Shown here: positions 6,292-8,622 of the stretch, piece after piece
Layout of the letters: each line of letters starts with the position of its first letter
How positions within the stretch are numbered: position 1 is the first letter of the stretch
Assembly (NCBI GenBank): GCA_003483675.1
Contig: DMYK01000561.1
Span: 1,383-10,004, forward strand
Length of the DNA: 8,622 bases
From: Microcoleaceae cyanobacterium UBA11344
GTDB taxonomy: Bacteria; Cyanobacteriota; Cyanobacteriia; Cyanobacteriales; Microcoleaceae
Direction of reading: 5' to 3'
Position numbers and translations under genes: made by a program
Notes under the pieces: model-generated
What the model saw: only the letters and a program-made list of their open reading frames with translations
Database searches by the model: none
What the model was told of the DNA's origin: nothing

Positions 6292-6339
6292 CGGGGGTTA
6301 AAACCCCCGTCTAACAGCGAAAGTCGGTTTTAACCGACT
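6292..6339. repeat. Double-hairpin intergenic repeat (CGGGGGTT and AGTCGGTT palindromes)
   Basis: Two adjacent palindromes. 6292-6309 (CGGGGGTTAAAACCCCCG) is a perfect 18-base palindrome. 6322-6339 has 8-base arms AGTCGGTT / AACCGACT around TT. They are joined by TCTAACAGCGAA plus one A. From memory, this 'AACCCCCGTCTAAC..CGAAAGTCGGTTTTAACCGACT' unit recurs in Oscillatoriales genomes, like a REP or MITE-type element. It sits between convergent genes and could act as a bidirectional transcription end. No gene is seen in the whole 6221-6405 gap. Confidence 0.78.
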
Positions 6340-6362
6340 GAAAAGTTGAGATCAAAAGGTTT

Positions 6363-6385
6363 TTACTCCTCCTAGCGAGGAGTAA
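6363..6385. terminator. Possible bidirectional terminator hairpin
   Basis: A 9-bp perfect stem TTACTCCTC (6363-6371) / GAGGAGTAA (6377-6385) with loop CTAGC, placed 21 bp past the anti-sigma stop codon and between convergent genes. Only short A/T runs flank it (TTTTT before the stem on the plus strand), so it is not a textbook intrinsic terminator. It may simply be part of the neighbouring repeat cluster. Confidence 0.4.
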
Positions 6386-6405
6386 TTCTCATTGATATTT
6401 GGCAA

Positions 6406-6981
6406 TTACTTGTGAGGAATTACTACACCAGACTTGGGAATCTCCACCACCGATGCATTCACCCCAAGCATCAAATCATTAGGATTAATAATCTCAACGA
6501 CAGGCTCGTTCAACGCCACCATCAAATCATCAGAACCAGATTGAGCAAACTGGGGAGCAAACAATTGGCGGCCACCAGCGACACCAGATACAACCGCAAC
6601 CAACAAAGCTGCGATCGCACATCCACCCCAAACCATCACCCGTTTCGGCTTGCGTTCTACCCGCTGCAAAACCTTCGCCGCCAACTCCTGCGCTGATTGT
6701 TCGCTCTTCGGCACCGGCATAGACTGAAAACTCTGCTGCATACTTAGAAGTCGCGAATACAAACGCTTCGTCACAGGGTCATTGGCCAGCCATTCATCCA
6801 CTTGTCGGCGTTCGGCCGCCGTCACTTCACCGTCGAGATAGGCACTAAGCAGTTCAAAACGATCGCGCATCATAGTAGTTACATTCCCTTGGGGACGAAG
6901 TTTGTTAGCTAAATTTTCAGCGAGTGCATCCCCGTCTCCTTGCTGATTCTGATTTTTATCTGATTCAAAGTTAAAGTTCAT
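6406..6981 (-). CDS. Membrane anti-sigma factor (probable partner of the upstream ECF sigma factor)
   Basis: A 191-residue single-pass membrane protein. Residues 40-88 form an anti-sigma domain (RFELLSAYLDGEVTAAERRQVDEWL, then DPVTKRLYSRLLSMQQSF). It lacks the His-Cys-Cys zinc set of ZAS-type anti-sigma factors, so it would be a zinc-free variant. A transmembrane helix spans about 117-137 (VWGGCAIAALLVAVVSGVAGG), with the basic RKPKR before it placing the N-terminus in the cytoplasm. The tail (138-191) holds a 17-residue duplication (DLMVALNEPVVEI and DLMLGVNASVVEI). Such proteins bind and hold their sigma factor at the membrane until a signal, often proteolysis, frees it. The gene lies 142 bp downstream of the sigma gene on the same strand; the gap has an IR (CAGCAG/CTGCTG) and TATTTTAAAATA. 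Start: ATG 6981-6979, with GGTG about 8 bases ahead. Confidence 0.85.
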   Translation of the reverse strand: MNFNFESDKNQNQQGDGDALAENLANKLRPQGNVTTMMRDRFELLSAYLDGEVTAAERRQVDEWLANDPVTKRLYSRLLSMQQSFQSMPVPKSEQSAQELAAKVLQRVERKPKRVMVWGGCAIAALLVAVVSGVAGGRQLFAPQFAQSGSDDLMVALNEPVVEIINPNDLMLGVNASVVEIPKSGVVIPHK

Positions 6982-7123
6982 ATTTCACACCATCTGCTCA
7001 AATTACCGAAAGCACGCGATCGCCAGCAGCCTGATTTACTGCTGATCTATATTTTAAAATAGAAGTTTTGATGTAAAGCAAACTTCACCAAATCCTCAGT
7101 CCCGACGCCTCAAATAAAGGAGA

Positions 7124-7807
7124 CTAATTACCGTCCAGATAATTTTGCAATTGCAACTGCAATCTTTGGCGAGCTCTAGCAATTCTCGATTTGACCGTTC
7201 CCAGAGAAACTCCCGTGATTTCTGCTATTTCCTCATAGGCTAAACCTTCAATTTCTCTCAACACGATTGTCGTGCGGAATACTTCCGGCAAATCCGCGAT
7301 CGCCACCCGCAACTGGTCGTAAAATTCTCTAGTCGTCAAATCTTCCTCAGGCCCCGGAGTCTCTGCCGCAATTTCCCAATCCACCTCCCCATCTTCCAGC
7401 GCACGGGGTACATCCAGCGACAACGGAGTTCGCACCCGCTTGCGCTTCCGCAACTCATCATAAAATAAATTTGTGGCAATGCGGCTCAGCCAGCCCCTAA
7501 ATTTAACAGGCTCTTGCAAGCGATTCACATTGCGATAAACTCGAATCCAGACTTCCTGAGCCAAATCAGCCCTGTCTTGCCAATCTGGAGCCAAGTGATA
7601 GAGAACCCGATCGACATGGGACTGATACCGCTTCAACAGTTCAGAAAAAGCGCTGCTTTCAGGTCGATTTCCTTCCTGACACCGCAACACCAAGTCATAA
7701 TTAGAGAGTTTTTCCGCTGGCAATTGCACTTGAGAAACGGTCGCCACAACCGCAGACCAGGACAAAGACATAAAGTCGCTCATGGGTGGAATTGGCTCAT
7801 CGAACAT
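7124..7807 (-). CDS. sigG: ECF (group 3) RNA polymerase sigma factor, SigG-like
   Basis: A 227-residue extracytoplasmic-function sigma factor that directs RNA polymerase to stress-type promoters. Region sigma-2 spans about 53-122 (AFSELLKRYQSHVDRVLYHL, DLAQEVWIRVYRNV, KFRGWLSRIATNLFYDELRK), including core-binding and -10 recognition parts. An acidic linker (130-160) follows. Region sigma-4 spans about 165-218, with the -35-reading helix-turn-helix in YEEIAEITGVSLGTVKSRIARARQRL. The long N-terminal extension and overall match resemble cyanobacterial SigG, which is also paired with a downstream membrane anti-sigma gene in Synechocystis (recalled, not searched). ATG 7807-7805 is the outermost start. 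ATG 7783-7781 or 7771-7769 may be the true one, because the predicted promoter places the transcript start only a few bases before 7807. Confidence 0.9.
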   Translation of the reverse strand: MFDEPIPPMSDFMSLSWSAVVATVSQVQLPAEKLSNYDLVLRCQEGNRPESSAFSELLKRYQSHVDRVLYHLAPDWQDRADLAQEVWIRVYRNVNRLQEPVKFRGWLSRIATNLFYDELRKRKRVRTPLSLDVPRALEDGEVDWEIAAETPGPEEDLTTREFYDQLRVAIADLPEVFRTTIVLREIEGLAYEEIAEITGVSLGTVKSRIARARQRLQLQLQNYLDGN

Positions 7808-7813
7808 TCCACC
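7785..7813 (-). promoter_or_regulatory. Inverted repeat spanning the sigG 5' end
   Basis: Perfect 8-base arms GGTGGAAT (7785-7792) and ATTCCACC (7806-7813) with a 13-base loop. On the minus-strand transcript the first arm contains the AT of the outer start codon (7807-7806), and the second arm ends one base before the inner ATG at 7783. A folded hairpin would hide the first start and sit directly ahead of the second. It could instead be a dyad operator. An 8-bp repeat can arise by chance in a window this size, so only its position makes it notable. Confidence 0.35.
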
Positions 7814-7816
7814 ATT

Positions 7817-7845
7817 GTTGACGCTGCGCGATCGTCATAAGTTCC
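7817..7845 (-). promoter_or_regulatory. Candidate ECF-type promoter of the sigma factor gene
   Basis: Reading the minus strand, GGAACTT (7845-7839) matches the classical sigma-E/ECF -35 element. After exactly 16 bases, GTCAAC (7822-7817) resembles the -10 (GTCAAA / TCTGA type). Transcription would begin near 7808-7811, directly before the sigma gene. ECF sigma factors often drive their own operon, so this supports autoregulation. The match is to the proteobacterial consensus; cyanobacterial SigG sites are less well defined. Confidence 0.5.
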
Positions 7846-7858
7846 CAAACAGAAGGAG

Positions 7859-7929
7859 AGTGGGGGAGTGGAGGAGGCAAGGGAGTGGGGGAGTGGCAGA
7901 ATTTCTACTTCTGCCTTCTGCCTTCTGCC
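7859..7929. repeat. Low-complexity repeats: AGTGGGGGAGTGG pair and TTCTGCC heptamers
   Basis: The gap between moaE and the sigma gene holds two exact 13-base copies of AGTGGGGGAGTGG (7859-7871 and 7884-7896). Three perfect tandem TTCTGCC heptamers follow (7909-7915, 7916-7922, 7923-7929). GGCAGAA at 7895-7901 is complementary to the first heptamer and could form a 7-bp hairpin. Such heptamer (STRR-like) tracts are a feature of filamentous cyanobacterial intergenic DNA. They separate moaE from the sigma gene, which argues against one operon. Confidence 0.75.
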
Positions 7930-7938
7930 TGATTCCTT

Positions 7939-8448
7939 CTAACAACTGACTTCGCACGCTCCAATACTCACCCAACTGCTAGAACCGTCAGCCCAATGTT
8001 CTTTTTTCCAAATCGGTGCATTGTGTTTCAGCCTGTCTATCCCGTACTGACAAGCTGCAAAGGCCTCTCCCCGGTGGGGACAGCCAACAGCGACCAATAC
8101 GCTGATTTCCCCAACCTGCAAGCGTCCGACGCGGTGGTGCATCACAACCCGATTGACATCTGGCCAATGGCGGCGGATTTCAGTGGCGATTTCCTGGAAT
8201 ACTCGCACCGCCATCGGTTCGTAAGCTTGGTACTCTAGGGAAACTACAGCTTGACCATCTGTTTGGTTGCGGACAGTACCGCTCATTAATACCACGGCTC
8301 CGTTAGCCGCGTCATCTGCCAAAGTGTAGATTTCCTCTACACATAAAGGAGCTATAGTAATTGCCAAACTGTCTTCACCCAGGCGTTGAGGCATCCTGTC
8401 GTTAGCGAAGCCCTCGTAGAGGATCGAAATTGCAGCGCCAGAGTTCAT
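7939..8448 (-). CDS. moaE: Molybdopterin synthase large (catalytic) subunit MoaE
   Basis: A 169-residue MoaE. With MoaD thiocarboxylate as sulfur donor it converts cyclic pyranopterin monophosphate to molybdopterin in molybdenum cofactor synthesis (cytosol). Family blocks are clear: NGAVVLMSGTVRNQTDG (49-65), VSLEYQAYEPMA (69-80), HHRVGRLQVGEISVLVAVG (104-122), CPHRGEAFAACQYGID (123-138) and KHNAPIWKKEHWADG (141-155). H125/R126, K141 and K148 match the substrate-pocket His-Arg and the two catalytic lysines of E. coli MoaE (H103/R104, K119, K126). E. coli MoaE is about 150 residues, so ATG 8394-8392 (151 residues, starting MPQRLGEDSLAI) is a good alternative to ATG 8448; no ribosome binding site decides it. 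No moaD or other cofactor genes lie in the window. The 8449-8622 flank shows no recognisable gene. Confidence 0.95.
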   Translation of the reverse strand: MNSGAAISILYEGFANDRMPQRLGEDSLAITIAPLCVEEIYTLADDAANGAVVLMSGTVRNQTDGQAVVSLEYQAYEPMAVRVFQEIATEIRRHWPDVNRVVMHHRVGRLQVGEISVLVAVGCPHRGEAFAACQYGIDRLKHNAPIWKKEHWADGSSSWVSIGACEVSC

Positions 8449-8622
8449 GATCTCGAAATAGTGCTGGGGAACTAAGTTGATATTGACACAAAGCCAGTCG
8501 AATTCGATTTAGGATAGCTCGATCGCCTGATTGCCGATCGAACTGTAACACATCAATCAGTAACCGGACACAAACAATTAGGATCATTCCGAGCGACCGC
8601 AAGCAAGATCACACCCCAAGCG

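Noticed and set aside
7909..7929. CRISPR-like repeats
   Set aside because: Seven-base units in direct tandem without spacers; this is low-complexity heptamer repeat DNA. No cas genes are present.
8402..8602. 66-codon minus-strand frame with a TTG start
   Set aside because: It overlaps the 5' part of moaE in another frame, is bounded closely by stops, and shows no family resemblance.
8553..8621. Open minus-strand frame from the right edge, possibly the C-terminus of another gene
   Set aside because: Only 22 codons before TGA; too short to recognise or to distinguish from chance.

Overview
The window is from a filamentous-type cyanobacterium (Oscillatoriales such as Microcoleus or Oscillatoria are my best guess). 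Evidence: eight copies of the cyanobacterial HIP1 octamer GCGATCGC (at 1201, 2550, 3015, 5906, 6052, 6611, 7016 and 7296), several intergenic repeat families typical of such genomes (ATCTGCG runs, TTCTGCC heptamers, GGTGCGCA and CGGGGGTT palindromes), and proteins of cyanobacterial type (SigG-like ECF sigma factor, sterol desaturase/short-chain dehydrogenase fusion, membrane-anchored VOC protein).

Layout. 1-474, minus strand: the N-terminus of a possible sigma-70-like protein running off the left edge, preceded by a small HNH nuclease. 677-1404, plus: a decayed NodB-type polysaccharide deacetylase (nonsense codon plus frameshift). 1535-3503, plus: an orphan PD-(D/E)XK nuclease-like protein and a membrane di-iron hydroxylase fused to a short-chain dehydrogenase. 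3504-3652: mirror-image palindromic repeats between convergent genes. 3653-5625, minus: a membrane-anchored VOC (glyoxalase-like) protein with an IS200/IS605-family (IS1341-type, tnpB only) element immediately upstream of its start codon. 5822-6220, plus: a gamma-glutamylcyclotransferase-like protein. 6221-6405: double-hairpin repeat. 6406-7807, minus: an ECF sigma factor followed by its probable membrane anti-sigma partner. 7939-8448, minus: molybdopterin synthase large subunit MoaE. 8449-8622: no gene recognised.

How parts relate. The sigma and anti-sigma genes form the clearest functional unit. A motif resembling the GGAACTT / GTCAA ECF promoter (16-base spacer) lies just before the sigma gene, suggesting autoregulation, and an 8-bp inverted repeat spans its first start codon. 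The TnpB element keeps all RuvC and zinc residues. Its right end lies about 31 bp before the VOC start codon in the same orientation, so the guide part of its predicted omega RNA would be the VOC leader. The other genes look like unrelated neighbours. I see no prophage, CRISPR array, tRNA or rRNA, and no multi-gene defence system; the two nuclease-like proteins stand alone.
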